64,000 bases of DNA from UBA1952 sp965200035. GTDB taxonomy: Bacteria; Bacteroidota; Bacteroidia; Chitinophagales; Chitinophagaceae. This document shows positions 7,792 through 16,636 of the stretch, piece by piece. Both the position numbers and the translations under genes were made by a program. The stretch is taken from contig OZ241334.1 of the NCBI GenBank assembly GCA_965200035.1, forward strand, positions 1,674,001-1,738,000. The letters are read 5' to 3'. The notes below the pieces were generated by a model that did not search any database, was not told the origin of the DNA, and was given only the letters and a program-made list of their open reading frames with translations. Each line of letters begins with the position of its first letter. The stretch's first letter is position 1.

Positions 7792-8421
7792 TTAGCTGTG
7801 AAAGTGAAACATACGATCGTACGGCTTTCTCACTTTTTTCGCATTGACCATATAGTCGTTGGCAGCATCGCGATAGCCGAGCGTCATGATGGCTACGCTG
7901 CGCAGGCCTTTCTCGCTCAGCCCCAGAATCTCATCAAACTGTGCCGGGTTAAAGCCTTCCATTGGCGTAGCATCTACCTGCTCATCAGCAGCGGCGATCA
8001 GGCCGAAACCGAGGCCTATGTAGGCCGAACGTGCGGCCCAGTTAAAATTATCCTCAGCAGGGCGTGAGGTCATGCTTTTAAGCATTCCGGAAAACTGGTC
8101 GAGCGATTCGCGGGGTACTCCGCGCTCACTTACAATCAGGTCCATATAATCATCCACATGCTTTTCGGTAAGGTTGCTCCACGCAGCGAATACCAGCAGC
8201 GCACCGCTTTCCACGATCTGCGGCTGATTGTTTGCTGAAGGCTGTAACTTTTTCTTCAGCTCAGGATCTGTAACTACAATAACCTCGTACGGCTGCAATC
8301 CTGCGGATGATGGCGCGAGGCGAATAGCTTCAAGGATACGGTCCAGCTTTTCCTGCGGCACTGGTGTGCCATTCATTCTCTTGGTGGCGTAGCGCCAGTT
8401 GAGTGCTTCTAAAAGATTCAT
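7792..8421 (-). CDS. NAD(P)H-dependent nitroreductase family protein
   Basis: A 209-residue FMN flavoprotein of the nitroreductase fold. Visible family features are the N-terminal LEALNWRYATKRMNG (Arg ligand of FMN phosphate), RLAPSSAGLQPYEVIVV (FMN-binding loop) and the late GYRDAANDYM segment. It probably reduces nitroaromatics or quinones in the cytoplasm. ATG at 8421 chosen; the start at 8472 would add residues unlike the family. It sits 20 bp after the DsbA-like gene and 27 bp before the NAD-binding protein, all in one operon. Confidence 0.92.
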   Translation of the reverse strand: MNLLEALNWRYATKRMNGTPVPQEKLDRILEAIRLAPSSAGLQPYEVIVVTDPELKKKLQPSANNQPQIVESGALLVFAAWSNLTEKHVDDYMDLIVSERGVPRESLDQFSGMLKSMTSRPAEDNFNWAARSAYIGLGFGLIAAADEQVDATPMEGFNPAQFDEILGLSEKGLRSVAIMTLGYRDAANDYMVNAKKVRKPYDRMFHFHS

Positions 8422-8441
8422 TTTGATTTTTGTTTGTTGAT

Positions 8442-9131
8442 TTATATACACTGGCCATCGTCTGTATTGCAAACGGCGCCATCTGTGCTCGTATTTACAG
8501 CGGCAGGAGCCGCTTGCCGGAAGACATCTAAAAATACCTCTGCAGGCTGTGCGCCCGATACGGCATATTTGCGGTCGATCACGAAGAAGGGCACGCCCCG
8601 CACGCCCAGATTCTGCGCTTCGCGGATGTCTGCTTCTACCTCATCGGCATATTCACTACCGGCAAGCATCTGTTGTACGGCAGCTTCATCAAGTCCTGTT
8701 TCCCGGGCAATTTCTGTCAGCGTCTGGTGGCTGCCTGTATCACGGCCTTCTGTAAAATAGGCTTTGAATAAAGCTTCCTCGGCGGCATCACCCAGACTTT
8801 TGCTTTTCGCAAGCTGAATGAGGCGGTGCGCATCAAAAGAGTTAGCGATTACGGCCTTATCGAAATCGTAGGTAAGCCCGGCTTCTGCCGCCATATCAGC
8901 TACCTGCCGGTGCATCTGTACAGATTGCTCACGGCTCATGCCTTTAGCTTTTGCCAGCCAGGTATATATATCCGTACCGGGCTGCGCCTTCATATCCGGA
9001 TTGAGCTGGAAGCTGCGCCACGTTATCTGCACATCATCCTTTCCCTCAAAGCCGGCCAGTGCCTGCTCAAAATGCCGCTTGCCGATGTAGCAGAAAGGAC
9101 ACATAATATCGCTCCAGATTTCTACCTGCAT
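8442..9131 (-). CDS. DsbA-family oxidoreductase (FrnE/HCCA isomerase-like)
   Basis: 229 residues. The thioredoxin-fold active site is SDIMCPFCYIGK (CPFC at residues 11-14) and the cis-proline loop is GVRGVPFFVID near residue 175. The long helical insertion between them (residues 60-160) fits the FrnE/DsbA-like group rather than periplasmic DsbA; there is no signal peptide, so it is cytoplasmic. The C-terminal tail has an extra Cys pair (VCNTDDGQCI), which may be redox active. First gene of the operon running to yceI. Likely a thiol oxidoreductase; substrate unknown. Confidence 0.92.
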   Translation of the reverse strand: MQVEIWSDIMCPFCYIGKRHFEQALAGFEGKDDVQITWRSFQLNPDMKAQPGTDIYTWLAKAKGMSREQSVQMHRQVADMAAEAGLTYDFDKAVIANSFDAHRLIQLAKSKSLGDAAEEALFKAYFTEGRDTGSHQTLTEIARETGLDEAAVQQMLAGSEYADEVEADIREAQNLGVRGVPFFVIDRKYAVSGAQPAEVFLDVFRQAAPAAVNTSTDGAVCNTDDGQCI

Positions 9132-9281
9132 AGTTATACGCTTTGTGATTGTAAGGGCAAATGTAGGTTAGCATTTACATGCATGTACATACATTTATCG
9201 ATGCTGCTATAAGATTTTTACATTTAACAGAGTGCTTGCTTAAAGCCACCTTACCTTGCCGCGTCTTAAAAAAACTGTATC

Positions 9282-10052
9282 ATGGCCAAAACAATTCTGA
9301 TCACCGGCAGCACGAGCGGTATCGGGCTCGGCATTGCCCGCGTATTTGCCCAACAGGGCTACAACATTGTCTTCAACGGGCTTGAGCCGAATGGCGCAGA
9401 GATTGCGCAGGGCGTGGCTGATGAATTTAAGATCAGGCATTTTTTCTCGCCGGCCAATATGCTGCAGCCGGATCAGATACGTGCGCTGGCCAGGCAGGCG
9501 CTGGATGAATTTGGCAGTGTGGATGTGCTGGTCAACAATGCCGGCATCCAGCACGTAGCACCTTTAGAAGAATTTCCGGAAGATAAGTGGGATGCGATCA
9601 TCAGCATCAACCTGACGGCTGCTTTTCATTTGACCAAAGCGCTTTGGCCTGCCATGAAAGCGCAGAAGCACGGACGTGTAATCAACATCGCCTCAGCGCA
9701 CGGGCTGGTAGCTTCTGAATTCAAGAGCGCTTATATAGCGGCCAAGCACGGACTGGTAGGCTTCACCAAAACGATTGCGCTGGAAGGTGCGCCGTTCGGC
9801 ATTACCGCCAATTCGATCTGTCCCGGATACGTACATACGCCGATCATCGATAAGCAGATACCTGACCAGATGAAGGCGCACAACATGACGGCCGATGAGG
9901 TAATTGAAAAAGTATTGCTTGAGAAACAGGCGATCAAGAGCTTTATCTCTATTGATACCATTGCACAGACGGTATGGTTTCTGGCGTCTGATGCTGCGGC
10001 TACCCTCACGGGCGTAGCATTGCCGGTAGATGGCGGGTGGACTGCGCAATAA
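9282..10052 (+). CDS. bdhA: 3-hydroxybutyrate dehydrogenase (SDR)
   Basis: 256 residues with the classical SDR layout: TGSTSGIG (8-15) for NAD binding, NNAG (85-88), and the catalytic Ser138, Tyr151 and Lys155 in IASAHGL...SAYIAAKHG. The GIQHVAPLEEFPEDKWDAII and CPGYVHTP segments match D-3-hydroxybutyrate dehydrogenases closely, which interconvert 3-hydroxybutyrate and acetoacetate with NAD. Divergent from the DsbA operon (150 bp apart), followed by a terminator, so probably transcribed alone. Confidence 0.9.
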   Translation: MAKTILITGSTSGIGLGIARVFAQQGYNIVFNGLEPNGAEIAQGVADEFKIRHFFSPANMLQPDQIRALARQALDEFGSVDVLVNNAGIQHVAPLEEFPEDKWDAIISINLTAAFHLTKALWPAMKAQKHGRVINIASAHGLVASEFKSAYIAAKHGLVGFTKTIALEGAPFGITANSICPGYVHTPIIDKQIPDQMKAHNMTADEVIEKVLLEKQAIKSFISIDTIAQTVWFLASDAAATLTGVALPVDGGWTAQ

Positions 10053-10074
10053 AATTTACAGCAACTTTTCATGA

Positions 10075-10106
10075 AAGGCTGGTGGCGGATGCTGCCAGCC
10101 TTTTTT
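10075..10106 (+). terminator. Rho-independent terminator after bdhA
   Basis: AAGGCTGG (10075-10082) pairs with CCAGCCTT (10095-10102), followed by TTTTTT. Confidence 0.85.
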
Positions 10107-10189
10107 AATGATCAATCAGCATTGTCGGCCAACAATATTTCCGGCGGCACAAATATTTTACCTGCTTTTTCTAAACGGGTTTCCTTTCA

Positions 10190-10678
10190 ATGAATAAGCT
10201 GACTTTACTCCTTGCACTATTACTGACCGCCGGTTGCGGCCGGAAGACAGAAGTAACCATCGAGCAGAAGCCTGCGGTACCTGAGGTAAAGGTGCTGAAG
10301 GCCGACCGCTATGTAATCTCTTCACCTTATGGTCATGAATTTACAGTAGATGTGACGCGGTTTCCGCGCGAAGATCATGGCTATAACAATACCTGCAAGA
10401 TCAATTATATCATCACCAATACCGGCAGCCGGGATTTCCAGCACCGTGAGGCGTTTCCCGCTTCGGCAGCTACGGGCAAGATGGTGAAGAACAGCGAGCC
10501 TTCCATTGTGTTTGAATTCACCACATCTGACGGTAAGAAAATAGAGAAGACCCAATCGATCTACTTTGATATCTCTGCCGGGCGCAGCAGCGAGGTGTAC
10601 ACGATGAGCATCGATGTAGGCCAGGGCACCTGCGAAGGCGAGGTAGAACCAGTGCGCATTCAATACCACGAGCAGTAA
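10190..10678 (+). CDS. Hypothetical lipoprotein
   Basis: 162 residues beginning MNKLTLLLALLLTAGCG; LTAGC gives a lipobox with Cys16, so it is a secreted lipoprotein. The mature domain (about residues 30-160) is beta-rich, with NYIITNTGSRDF and VFEFTTSDGKK resembling a single Ig-like or DUF4352-like domain, but I cannot assign a family. Convergent with the histidine kinase operon, with only 34 bp between stops and no clear terminator. Confidence 0.75.
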   Translation: MNKLTLLLALLLTAGCGRKTEVTIEQKPAVPEVKVLKADRYVISSPYGHEFTVDVTRFPREDHGYNNTCKINYIITNTGSRDFQHREAFPASAATGKMVKNSEPSIVFEFTTSDGKKIEKTQSIYFDISAGRSSEVYTMSIDVGQGTCEGEVEPVRIQYHEQ

Positions 10679-10712
10679 TAATTACTGTAAGCATACTGAC
10701 ATCTGCTATTGT

Positions 10713-11498
10713 TCAGGCTACTGCTTTCGTATCCGGTGCTATTGTATAAGCACAGCCATTGTTGGGCGAGGTAGCCACGTTGCATTTCATACCGGCCATA
10801 GTTGCTCTGCGCTCAATATTTCCCAGGCCCAGCCCGCTACTGTTTCTGATTGCTGCTTCATAATCGAAGCCGATGCCGTTGTCTGCAATGGTGAGACTGA
10901 AAAACGGATCGGTCTTCAGGTTGATCAATATGCTTGTAGCCCCGGAATGGCGCAGACTGTTGCTCAGGATCTCCTGCGTCATCCGGAAGATGATCATCTG
11001 CTGATCTACGGTAAGCGCTGGTTCTGCCTGATCGCTGCTGAAAGCTATTGCACATTTTTGCAGGCTCTCTAACCGCTGTATTTCCTGAGTAAACGTATGG
11101 AGCAGACCATGATCGGCTATGAAGTGGCTGCTCAGGGAATGGCTGAGCAGGCGCACCTGTTTTGTAGCATCCTGCAATGCCTGTGATATGGGAGCGAAGA
11201 TCGGGGCGGCTTCCGGGTGGATCAACTGCTCTTTCTCCAGGTGCAGCCGGGTAAGCGTGAGCAGCTGGCCAATATTATCGTGCAGCTCTGCCGCTATATG
11301 CGTGAGGGTGGCTTCCTGGGTTTCGGACTGTATGGTGCGCAGCTCTTTCAGGTATTCTGCTTCCATCTGCGCGCGCCTGATCTTTTCTGCCTGTGCTTTT
11401 CTGTAGCCTATGGATATGGCAATGACGATGCCGGCAATGAGCAAAAGGATGATAAGGGTACTGAAGATGATGAGCAGGGCGATATCGTAATTCTTCAT
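10713..11498 (-). CDS. Sensor histidine kinase, NarX/LiaS (HisKA_3) type
   Basis: 261 residues: one TM segment near the N-terminus (about 5-28, LLIIFSTLIILLLIAGIV), a linker helix, then a HisKA_3 dimerisation box AAELHDNIGQLL with the phospho-acceptor His, and a HATPase domain with EILSNSLRHSG (N box), IADNGIGFD (G1) and GLGLGNIERRA (G2). It would phosphorylate a LuxR-type response regulator, but none is adjacent. The ATG at 11498 overlaps the stop of the upstream 7TM gene (ATGA, 11495-11498), a sign of translational coupling, so the two products probably act together, the multi-TM protein supplying the sensor. Confidence 0.9.
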   Translation of the reverse strand: MKNYDIALLIIFSTLIILLLIAGIVIAISIGYRKAQAEKIRRAQMEAEYLKELRTIQSETQEATLTHIAAELHDNIGQLLTLTRLHLEKEQLIHPEAAPIFAPISQALQDATKQVRLLSHSLSSHFIADHGLLHTFTQEIQRLESLQKCAIAFSSDQAEPALTVDQQMIIFRMTQEILSNSLRHSGATSILINLKTDPFFSLTIADNGIGFDYEAAIRNSSGLGLGNIERRATMAGMKCNVATSPNNGCAYTIAPDTKAVA

Positions 11499-12163
11499 TG
11501 CGGTAGTTTCTGTAAATCCCGTCTTTGCCTGACCACCAGCCAAAGGCTGTAGCTGACGAGGCTGTAGCGGATCAGGGATAGAGCGGTGTTGATAAAGTAC
11601 AGATAAAAACCGATTTTTTTCCAGCGCTCGCTATTGGTAGAGAGGAAATGGAAGAGGCTGAAGAAAGGAATATTGCATCCGAAATAAATGATGAGCGCTA
11701 GGCACAGCCACAGCGCGGGCTGGCGGAACGGATGCTCCGATATGGATGAGCGGAACAGCAGGATCATGTACAGCAGGCACAGATAAATACCGCTCGTAAG
11801 GAAAGCAACCGTATTGATCTCCGTCCGGATGCCGATAGCCGCCCACGATGCAAGGCACAGGATAAATACCGCCGCAAGACTGTAGGCCATTAACCGCTGA
11901 ATATTTCCTTTGCCTAATAAGAGGATGCCGCTGATGCCCAGCAGGACCATATCCATCAGGATAAAAATATTGAGGAGCCAGACATTGTGGTGCTTCAGCT
12001 CCATCAATACAATAGCCGTAGTCTGAACGCAGACTACGGCTATCATTTCTGTAATTACTATCTTCCACGCCAGCGCCAGGAACTGCCATCTGGTGATGCC
12101 TGTGATAGCTCCCACAAGCGCAATGGCCATGATAAGGCCCGTTATGAAGTAGTAGAAAAGCAA
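11495..12163 (-). CDS. Seven-TM membrane protein coupled to histidine kinase
   Basis: 222 residues, almost entirely hydrophobic, with about seven predicted TM helices (near 5-22, 32-54, 62-82, 91-110, 117-137, 147-170 and 185-210) and a short basic C-terminal tail (VVRQRRDLQKLPQ). Resembles the membrane-only sensor modules of 7TM receptor kinases but no family is recognised. Its stop codon overlaps the kinase start as ATGA, and it lies 26 bp after the 12190-13188 gene. I infer it is the input half of a split receptor kinase. Confidence 0.75.
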   Translation of the reverse strand: MLFYYFITGLIMAIALVGAITGITRWQFLALAWKIVITEMIAVVCVQTTAIVLMELKHHNVWLLNIFILMDMVLLGISGILLLGKGNIQRLMAYSLAAVFILCLASWAAIGIRTEINTVAFLTSGIYLCLLYMILLFRSSISEHPFRQPALWLCLALIIYFGCNIPFFSLFHFLSTNSERWKKIGFYLYFINTALSLIRYSLVSYSLWLVVRQRRDLQKLPQ

Positions 12164-12189
12164 GGGTTGGATAGGTGATTTACGGTGTA

Positions 12190-13188
12190 TTAATCACGTT
12201 TTCTTTTCATAATGACAAAGGTGACCAGGCTTCCGACCATCATACCCAGTATTCCGAATCCCATATAGTACCATTCCTGATTTGGGTTATCTCCTTCCAT
12301 TGCAGCGCCACCATGATGATGGGCGCCTTTTTTGCCATCTCTACCAATCCAAGCAATTACCTCATTAGCTACTGTAATAGCTTGGTCACACTGAGGCGGG
12401 CAGGCCATCATTACATCGGCCACATAATTGAATTTGGGTGCCGCGGCAAAAGGCTCATCCGGCGCTATGCTGATGCAATGTCTGAATACTTTCCCGTGAT
12501 AATGCTCTGCATCAAAGTGAATCCGGCTTACAAAATACACGGTATTCACCCCGGGTAAGAGCATTTCTATTTCCTGAAAAGTATAAAAGATGCTTTTAAA
12601 ATCAGCCGTGTCATCAAAAGGCCTGGTGCCGCCCCCCCATTGTTCAAACCTAACCTTTGTACGGTAATTGCTTACATACTGCTTTACAGCCGTTTCTTTC
12701 GCCAATACCGGTTGTAGCGCACCTAAACCGTTAGCTATATATACAGTGTCATTGCCATTGAATGATCCATCCAATATATCGGCCGGTTTATTGAGCTGAT
12801 ATCTCGCGGTATCTGTACCCGGTACAGGATATTTATCTTTTGCAATAAGTGGATAAAAGATCAGGATCAGCTTTTGGGCAGCGGTATCGTATCCGTAAAA
12901 TATTCTGAAGCCTGTAAATATTTTTCCGGTCTGGCTTATCATGGTATCTATAGATGGGCGGATTTTTTGCAGCTCATTTACCAATACAGGATCATATTGT
13001 ATTTTCTTTTTAAACGGAAGCTTACAGGCACTAACGAAATCAGTTGCTTCTGATCTATAAGTATTATAGTGCTGATCATGCAATGTTTGGTGCAGGGATT
13101 CTTCTACAGCCGCTTCCTGTGAGAAGCAATGCCAAGGACAAAGCAGAATGGTCAGCAGCAATGTGACCTGTAACATTGATTTTTTCAT
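12190..13188 (-). CDS. Hypothetical secreted protein with C-terminal membrane anchor
   Basis: 332 residues starting MKKSMLQVTLLLTILLCPWHCFSQ, a signal peptide. The soluble part contains KIFYGYDTAAQKLILIFYPLI and a Cys-containing segment VMMACPPQCDQAITVANE near residue 280. The C-terminus EWYYMGFGILGMMVGSLVTFVIMKRKRD is one TM helix with a positive tail, so the body faces the periplasm. Located directly upstream of the 7TM/kinase pair on the same strand (26 bp), so it may be a periplasmic component of the same sensory system. ATG at 13188 preferred over an upstream one. Family unknown. Confidence 0.7.
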   Translation of the reverse strand: MKKSMLQVTLLLTILLCPWHCFSQEAAVEESLHQTLHDQHYNTYRSEATDFVSACKLPFKKKIQYDPVLVNELQKIRPSIDTMISQTGKIFTGFRIFYGYDTAAQKLILIFYPLIAKDKYPVPGTDTARYQLNKPADILDGSFNGNDTVYIANGLGALQPVLAKETAVKQYVSNYRTKVRFEQWGGGTRPFDDTADFKSIFYTFQEIEMLLPGVNTVYFVSRIHFDAEHYHGKVFRHCISIAPDEPFAAAPKFNYVADVMMACPPQCDQAITVANEVIAWIGRDGKKGAHHHGGAAMEGDNPNQEWYYMGFGILGMMVGSLVTFVIMKRKRD

Positions 13189-13511
13189 TGTATCAAATTT
13201 TGCTGCAAGATAGCTTGACATCATCCACATATTAAAATATTCAACACCCGTATTTTATCCCTTTTTCTACCGGGTAAATCACCCTGCTTCTTTTGTACAA
13301 ATTCACCTTGTGCAGGTATTCCTTTCAGAACATTTTTGCATCCGGTACAATGATACGGCTCTTATATAATTTTAGTGCAGGCTTAACCGTATTTTAAAGC
13401 ACCAATCATTGTATAACAAAAGTTGATTTGCGATTTTAATATCCAGACAATCAATACTACAGGGTCGCCGAAAACTGTTTCCCAGAGTAGGCAATAAAAA
13501 ATCTTTTCAAC
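13189..13511. other. AT-rich divergent intergenic region
   Basis: A 323-bp gap between divergent genes. It is AT-rich and must hold both promoters; CATTTTTG at 13331-13338 is close to the TAnnTTTG consensus but lacks the first T. No gene or repeat seen. Confidence 0.4.
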
Positions 13512-14210
13512 ATGAGCGGACAGGAAATTCTTGATCTGGCCAAAATGCACGTGGGCGAGCAGTATGTGCTGGGGGCAAGCGTACCTAAAAACAACGCAAA
13601 CTGGAAAGGCCCGTGGGACTGTGCCGAATTTACCTCGTGGCTGGCGTATCAGGTAGCGAAGAAGCTGTATGGATGCGACAATAATCTGGGCAAGCCTGCT
13701 ACGGCAGATGCCTACACCGGCTACTGGAACAGGGATGCGCTGAAGCTGGGCAGGATCATTACGCTCGAAGAAGCGGCAAAGACGCCCGGCGCCAATGTGC
13801 TCCGCGTACCCGTAACAGGGCAGACCGGCCATATTGTAGTTTCAGATGGTAAAGGTGGCACCGTGGAAGCACACAGCACCAAATCCGGAGTCATTACCTC
13901 TACATTGTCGGGCCGCCGGTGGGATTATGGCATTCTGGTGCCAGGCATTGATTATACAGCCAAGAAGAGCGTAGTGGTCGATCCGCCGGATCACATCATC
14001 TACCGCTACATGCTGCCGATGATGGTGAGCGCGAAAGTCGGCGAGATTCAGAAGGCGCTTAAAAAAGCAGGATACGATCCGGGCGGGATTGACAATATTT
14101 TCGGGGCGGATACGATGAATGCGGTAGCTGCTTTCCAGCAATCCAAAGGCCTCGTAGCCGATGGCGAAGTCGGTCAGATTACTGCAGCCGCTTTAAAGAT
14201 CACATTGTAA
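13512..14210 (+). CDS. NlpC/P60-like cysteine peptidase with C-terminal peptidoglycan-binding domain
   Basis: 232 residues. N-terminal half: WDCAEFTSWLAY with putative catalytic Cys37, and GQTGHIVVSDGKG with His107 plus a further His121, the arrangement of NlpC/P60 or CHAP-type peptidoglycan hydrolases. C-terminal half: VGEIQKALKKAGYDPGGIDN and TMNAVAAFQQSKGLVADGEV form one PG_binding_1 repeat (about 160-230). There is no signal peptide, unusual for a host cell-wall enzyme and more like phage endolysins or enzymes exported by a holin or contractile system. Alone in its transcription unit, ending in a strong terminator. Confidence 0.82.
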   Translation: MSGQEILDLAKMHVGEQYVLGASVPKNNANWKGPWDCAEFTSWLAYQVAKKLYGCDNNLGKPATADAYTGYWNRDALKLGRIITLEEAAKTPGANVLRVPVTGQTGHIVVSDGKGGTVEAHSTKSGVITSTLSGRRWDYGILVPGIDYTAKKSVVVDPPDHIIYRYMLPMMVSAKVGEIQKALKKAGYDPGGIDNIFGADTMNAVAAFQQSKGLVADGEVGQITAAALKITL

Positions 14211-14242
14211 GGTTTATTGTTTTCTTGTTCTACTTTTTTTGA

Positions 14243-14287
14243 AGGTAAAGGCTTTCTGTATTATGCAGGGAGCCTTTACCTTTTTTT
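14243..14287 (+). terminator. Rho-independent terminator
   Basis: AGGTAAAGGCT (14243-14253) pairs with AGCCTTTACCT (14271-14281), followed by a run of T. Confidence 0.88.
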
Positions 14288-14456
14288 AGAATCCGGTGAA
14301 TACCGGAAACCCTTTTTAACGAAGAATATTATCGCTGTTCCACCATTTTATAATCAGTCACAGAGCCATAAAGGCTGCAATGCGTAGCAGAATTTTTTTC
14401 TTGTAAGGCATGGGCTTTACCAGCTGCAATAAAAGGGTGATCATCCCCATCAGTAA

Positions 14457-14783
14457 TCATTGTGATAAAGCGGCAAACATCATTACTTGATAACCGGTCC
14501 ATACAAGCGTTCCGAACAAGATGCTTAAAGAAACGATGCTTAGTGCATTGCCGGCAAATACGCCCAGTACGATTTGCCCGCCATTAACCCGTTGATAGGA
14601 CTCTTTCTTAAAAATGCCTTTGAATGGAATATCATTTACTAGAAATGTAGTGAACAGCAGGTAATGGAGCGCCAAAAAGAGAAAAGACATCACTCCCAGC
14701 TCATTTGACAGCGGCACAGCACACTTTATAAGCACAATACTTACCAAGGTAACGCTGCATAAGATAATTTCTGTTCTTTTCAT
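14457..14783 (-). CDS. Hypothetical four-TM membrane protein
   Basis: 108 residues from ATG 14783 (MKRTEIILCSVTLV), with hydrophobic segments near 5-22, 30-47, 68-86 and 90-106, so a small integral membrane protein. No family recognised. It is divergent from lpdA and stands alone on the minus strand. An upstream in-frame start (14855) would add a stretch unlikely to be membrane-topology consistent. Confidence 0.6.
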   Translation of the reverse strand: MKRTEIILCSVTLVSIVLIKCAVPLSNELGVMSFLFLALHYLLFTTFLVNDIPFKGIFKKESYQRVNGGQIVLGVFAGNALSIVSLSILFGTLVWTGYQVMMFAALSQ

Positions 14784-14942
14784 ATTGCTGTAAGTCTTTG
14801 TCAGACATGTATATATAACGCACCCTAAGGTAAAAAAATTATCAAGTATGTACATGCCGCCTTCTCTTTGGTCTATATTAAAATCCCGAAATCATCAAGT
14901 ACATTTGTCTGGTATATTTTTTCTGAAAAACTTACTTATTAT

Positions 14943-16352
14943 ATGGCTTACGACGTAATCGTAATCGGCAGCGGGCCTGGTGGCTACGTAGCTGCTATCC
15001 GCGCTGCCCAATTGGGCTATAAGACTGCTGTGGTAGAAAAAGAAAGCCTCGGCGGCATCTGCCTTAACTGGGGCTGTATCCCTACCAAAGCCCTGATCAA
15101 AAGCGCTAATGTGCTGGAGTATCTGCAGCATTCTCAGGATTATGGTGTGAAGGTGGATGGCTTCAGCGCCGACTTTCCGGCAATAGTCAAACGCAGCCGC
15201 GGCGTGGCCGATAAGATGAGCAAAGGCATCCAGTTTCTCATGAAGAAGAACAAGATTGACGTGCTGATGGGCATGGGCAAGCTGAAAGCCAAAGGCCAGG
15301 TAGAAGTGACCGGCACCGATGGTAAAGCAACCATTCATGAAGCAAAACATATCATCGTAGCTACCGGCGGACGCGCGCGCGAATTGCCTAACCTGCCGAT
15401 GGATGGCAAGAAGGTGATTGGCTATCGCGAAGCCATGGTGCTGCCAGAGCAGCCAAAAAGCATGATCGTGGTAGGCTCCGGCGCTATCGGCATCGAGTTC
15501 GCTTATGTGTACAATGCGATGGGTACCAAGATTACCGTGGTTGAGTTTATGCCGCGCATTGTGCCTGTTGAAGATGAGGACATCTCTAAGGAGTTGGAAA
15601 AAATATACAAGAAGAAGGGCGTCACCATTATGACCAATGCTTCTGTAGAAAGCGTGGACACGAAAGGCAACGGTGTAAAGGCAACGGTGAAAATGCAGGA
15701 CGGCTCTACCCAGACACTGGAGGCTGACATTCTGCTGAGCGCAGTAGGGGTAGTGGCCAATATTGAAAATGTAGGCCTCGAAGCGCTGGGCGTAACGGTA
15801 GAGAAAGGCAAGATAACAGTAGATAAATACTGCAAGACCAATGTAGAGGGTATTTATGCCATTGGCGATTGTACTCCCGGTCAGGCGCTGGCGCATGTGG
15901 CTTCCAAAGAAGCGGTAATCTGTGTGGAAGCCTTTGCCAACAAGGATGGCAAGTATAATCATATGCCTGAGCCGCTGGATTATGGCAATGTGCCGGGCTG
16001 TACGTACTGCTCACCGGAGATCGCGTCTGTAGGTATGACCGAAAAACAGGCAAAAGAAGCAGGCTATGAGCTGAAGGTGGGCAAGTTCCCGTTCTCGGCA
16101 TCCGGCAAGGCATCGGCCGCCGGCGCTACAGAAGGCTTTGTAAAAGTGATCTTTGATGCGAAGTACGGCGAATGGCTGGGTACGCACATGATCGGCGCCA
16201 ATGTAACGGAAATAATAGCTGAAACGGTAGTAGGCCGCAAGTTGGAAACCACTTATCAGGAGGTGCTGGATGCCATTCACCCGCACCCTACGATGAGCGA
16301 AAGCGTAAAGGATGCGATAGAAGTGGCCCTCGGAGAGGCGATTCATCTCTAA
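14943..16352 (+). CDS. lpdA: Dihydrolipoyl dehydrogenase (E3)
   Basis: 469 residues. FAD-binding GSGPGG (9-14), redox disulfide GGICLNWGCIPTK (Cys40, Cys45), second NAD-binding GSGAIG motif with VVEFMPRIVP, FAD loop YAIGDC, and the C-terminal HPHPTMSE with the catalytic His/Glu of the partner subunit. It reoxidises dihydrolipoamide in 2-oxo-acid dehydrogenase and glycine cleavage complexes, passing electrons to NAD. ATG at 14943 starts the standard MAYDVIVIG N-terminus. No E1/E2 genes are near, as is common for a stand-alone E3. Confidence 0.97.
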   Translation: MAYDVIVIGSGPGGYVAAIRAAQLGYKTAVVEKESLGGICLNWGCIPTKALIKSANVLEYLQHSQDYGVKVDGFSADFPAIVKRSRGVADKMSKGIQFLMKKNKIDVLMGMGKLKAKGQVEVTGTDGKATIHEAKHIIVATGGRARELPNLPMDGKKVIGYREAMVLPEQPKSMIVVGSGAIGIEFAYVYNAMGTKITVVEFMPRIVPVEDEDISKELEKIYKKKGVTIMTNASVESVDTKGNGVKATVKMQDGSTQTLEADILLSAVGVVANIENVGLEALGVTVEKGKITVDKYCKTNVEGIYAIGDCTPGQALAHVASKEAVICVEAFANKDGKYNHMPEPLDYGNVPGCTYCSPEIASVGMTEKQAKEAGYELKVGKFPFSASGKASAAGATEGFVKVIFDAKYGEWLGTHMIGANVTEIIAETVVGRKLETTYQEVLDAIHPHPTMSESVKDAIEVALGEAIHL

Positions 16353-16371
16353 GAAAATGTAGAATATTGTT

Positions 16372-16402
16372 GAAAAGGGCCGCAATGCGGCCCTTTTCGT
16401 TT
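16372..16402 (+). terminator. Rho-independent terminator after lpdA
   Basis: GAAAAGGGCCGC (16372-16383) pairs perfectly with GCGGCCCTTTTC (16387-16398) around a 3-nt loop. Confidence 0.9.
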
Positions 16403-16609
16403 ATACACTTTTAAGTTAAAGATTAATAATAAATCTAGTATATTAATTATTTTATACATAATATTGACTGATTGCTATTGCTGCTGGCACATGACAATTA
16501 GTTGCATTAATTAATGATTAACTCGTTTAACGCTGTCCCAGTTAATAATTACGCCTTGCTAAAAAAATTTCGACAACTTTTTCATATGTTTCTAAAGAGT
16601 TGCTGAAGA

Positions 16610-16617
16610 TACTTTTG
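16610..16617 (+). promoter_or_regulatory. Bacteroidota -7 promoter element
   Basis: TACTTTTG matches TAnnTTTG, 20 bp before the ATG at 16637. The -33 TTG part is not clear. Confidence 0.55.
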
Positions 16618-16636
16618 TCCTACAAACCAATTGAAA

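Noticed and set aside
14895..15962. A 355-codon frame antisense to lpdA
   Set aside because: Overlaps lpdA on the other strand; residue pattern is not protein-like.
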